A stretch of 64,000 nt of DNA, taken from the NCBI RefSeq assembly GCF_026241105.1, contig NZ_JAPFFT010000009.1, positions 1 through 64,000 on the forward strand. The letters are read 5' to 3'. A program made the translations under genes and the position numbers. Within the stretch, counting starts at the first letter, position 1; each line of letters starts with the position of its first letter. The DNA is from Arthrobacter rhizophilus. Lineage in GTDB: Bacteria > Actinomycetota > Actinomycetes > Actinomycetales > Micrococcaceae. The notes under the pieces were generated by a model. The model had not been told where the DNA came from, ran no database searches, and worked only from the letters and a program-made list of their open reading frames with translations. This document shows, in pieces, positions 63,055 through 64,000 of the stretch.

Positions 63055-64000
63055 ATGGAACAGCCTCAGCGCCCCGAATCGAGTGCCTTGCACGAACTCG
63101 ATCTGGTAGCCGATTTGGTGGCCGAATGGGATGTACCGATTCCAATGCGCGACGGTGTGGTGCTGCGAGCGGACGTGTTCCGGCCGGTTGGTGACGCCCC
63201 GTCACCCGTCCTCCTCAGCTATGGCGGGTATGGCAAGAATTTGCCGATACAGGTCGCATATCCGGCTGCGTGGAGGATTCTGCTCAAGCAGCGACCCGAG
63301 GTTCTCGTGGGTTCGTCGGGGCAGCTGATGTCGTGGGAGCTGCCCGATCCGGAACGATGGATACCACTTGGATACACCCTGGTTCGCGTCGATGCGAGGG
63401 GAACCGGACGGTCACCCGGCGTCATGGACAATATGTCATCGCCCGAAGCCGATGACATCTACGACGCCGTGGAGTGGGCCGCGGCGCAGTCGTGGTCGAC
63501 CGGCAAGATAGGGCTGACCGGGGTCTCCTACATGGCGATCGTCCAGTGGACCGCCGCATCTCGCAACCCCCCTCATCTCTCGGCCATCTGTCCATGGGAA
63601 GGCGCCTCGGACTGGTACCGAGACGTGTCACGACACGGAGGGATCCTCAGCGATTTCGCGAGCAGCTGGTACCAGGGCCAGCCGCTCAAGATCCAGCATG
63701 GGACTGGGCCGAGGGGGTGGCGCAACCCGTTCACAGGTGAGCCCGCCGCAGGCGCGGAAGAGCTGAGCGACGAAGCCCTAGTGCGCAACCGTCAAGATCT
63801 TTCGATAGGGATGCGGGAGCAAGAGTTCGACGGTGACTATTATCGCGCTCGCTCCGGGCGCTTTGACGACATCAAGGTGCCGCTACTGTCCGCGGGTAAC
63901 TGGGGGGGTCAAGGGATGCACTTACGTGGGAACGTCGAGGGTTTCACGAACGCAGCTTCAAAGCACAAGTGGTTGGAGATTCACGGAGGCAACCACTGGA
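63055..64000 (+). CDS. CocE/NonD-type hydrolase, runs past the window end
   Basis: The ATG at 63055 (GGAGGA seven bases upstream) opens a frame that remains open to the last base, 315 codons. Motifs: MRDGVVLRADVFRP opens the S15-type fold, VRVDARGTGRSPGVMDN is the cap-adjacent segment, and IGLTGVSYMAIVQWTAASRN carries the nucleophile Ser (GxSYxx). The C-terminal jelly-roll domain and the catalytic Asp/His lie outside or near the end (GGNHW at 63985 could supply the His). It is probably an esterase/amidase or peptidase of the X-Pro type. Confidence 0.85.
   Translation, partial: MEQPQRPESSALHELDLVADLVAEWDVPIPMRDGVVLRADVFRPVGDAPSPVLLSYGGYGKNLPIQVAYPAAWRILLKQRPEVLVGSSGQLMSWELPDPERWIPLGYTLVRVDARGTGRSPGVMDNMSSPEADDIYDAVEWAAAQSWSTGKIGLTGVSYMAIVQWTAASRNPPHLSAICPWEGASDWYRDVSRHGGILSDFASSWYQGQPLKIQHGTGPRGWRNPFTGEPAAGAEELSDEALVRNRQDLSIGMREQEFDGDYYRARSGRFDDIKVPLLSAGNWGGQGMHLRGNVEGFTNAASKHKWLEIHGGNHW

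Noticed and set aside
1..64000. CRISPR array, tRNA or rRNA genes
   Set aside because: I saw no regularly spaced direct repeats of CRISPR size and no cloverleaf or rRNA signature. The repeats present are pairs tied to IS or operator structures.

Overview
The window looks like accessory DNA (plasmid or genomic island) from a high-GC actinobacterium of the Arthrobacter/Paenarthrobacter type. This is inferred from codon use, the IS families, an actinobacterial relaxase/MobC module and a fragment of an actinobacterial-type tsf gene; no rRNA or tRNA gene fixes the genus. It is a mosaic of catabolic operons joined by insertion sequences and recombination scars, and a large share of the genes are truncated, frameshifted or fused.

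Layout. 0-2.7 kb: remnants of IS3, IS1380 and IS256 elements. 2.9-11.5 kb: an IclR regulator, a truncated SDR, a shikimate-dehydrogenase-like gene, an aldehyde dehydrogenase, then a decayed acyl-CoA synthetase, a decayed phytoene-desaturase-like flavoprotein and an M19 dipeptidase fused in frame to half of an MFS transporter. 11.8-14 kb: a glycogen-debranching-type enzyme. 14.3-18.9 kb (minus strand): a quinone-oxidoreductase-like MDR, a PucR-type fragment, a second phytoene-desaturase-like flavoprotein, a truncated membrane protein and a VOC protein. 19-22.1 kb: integrase, IS3, IS110 and DeoR debris between two operator pairs of identical architecture. 22.2-24.3 kb: a broken NIPSNAP gene, an alpha/beta hydrolase, a 39-codon transporter stub and an SDR. 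24.3-26.5 kb: an IS256 fragment and two adjacent tyrosine recombinases (a truncated RIT-like element) next to a perfect 32-bp palindrome.

26.5-36.4 kb is plasmid-type DNA: membrane protein, candidate oriT, MobC, relaxase, a coiled-coil protein, a DUF1016 PD-(D/E)XK nuclease, two broken copies of a predicted nucleotidyltransferase (one with a 229-bp internal inversion), a zinc-ribbon/Vsr-like nuclease protein disabled by a 13-bp tandem duplication, and a broken ssb.

36.7-46.9 kb is the best preserved catabolic locus: alpha/beta hydrolase, aldehyde dehydrogenase, IclR regulator and TPP-dependent decarboxylase on the minus strand, divergent from an Rbs-type ABC importer, a phosphotriesterase-family lactonase and a VOC protein. 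The enzyme set suggests import of a sugar-like or lactone-forming compound, ring opening, 2-oxo-acid decarboxylation and aldehyde oxidation. 47.2-49.5 kb: a PucR gene split by a 1,173-bp IS21-like non-autonomous element, then a D-glutamate-cyclase fragment. 50-56.2 kb: a secreted protein, an IS3 inserted in an unknown gene, a MarR/SDR pair, a tsf fragment ending at a recombination-type repeat, a trypsin-like protein and a broken TetR gene. 56.3-61.9 kb: a second intact operon, SDR / SMP-30 lactonase / FAH / acylating aldehyde dehydrogenase / 4-hydroxy-2-oxovalerate aldolase / TetR, with matching operator-like repeats before the first and last genes. 62-64 kb: a sugar-isomerase-like TIM-barrel protein divergent from a CocE/NonD-type hydrolase that runs off the window.

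The two intact operons are probably the functional content. Much of the rest records repeated IS activity, short tandem duplications and homopolymer indels; some of the latter could be assembly errors.
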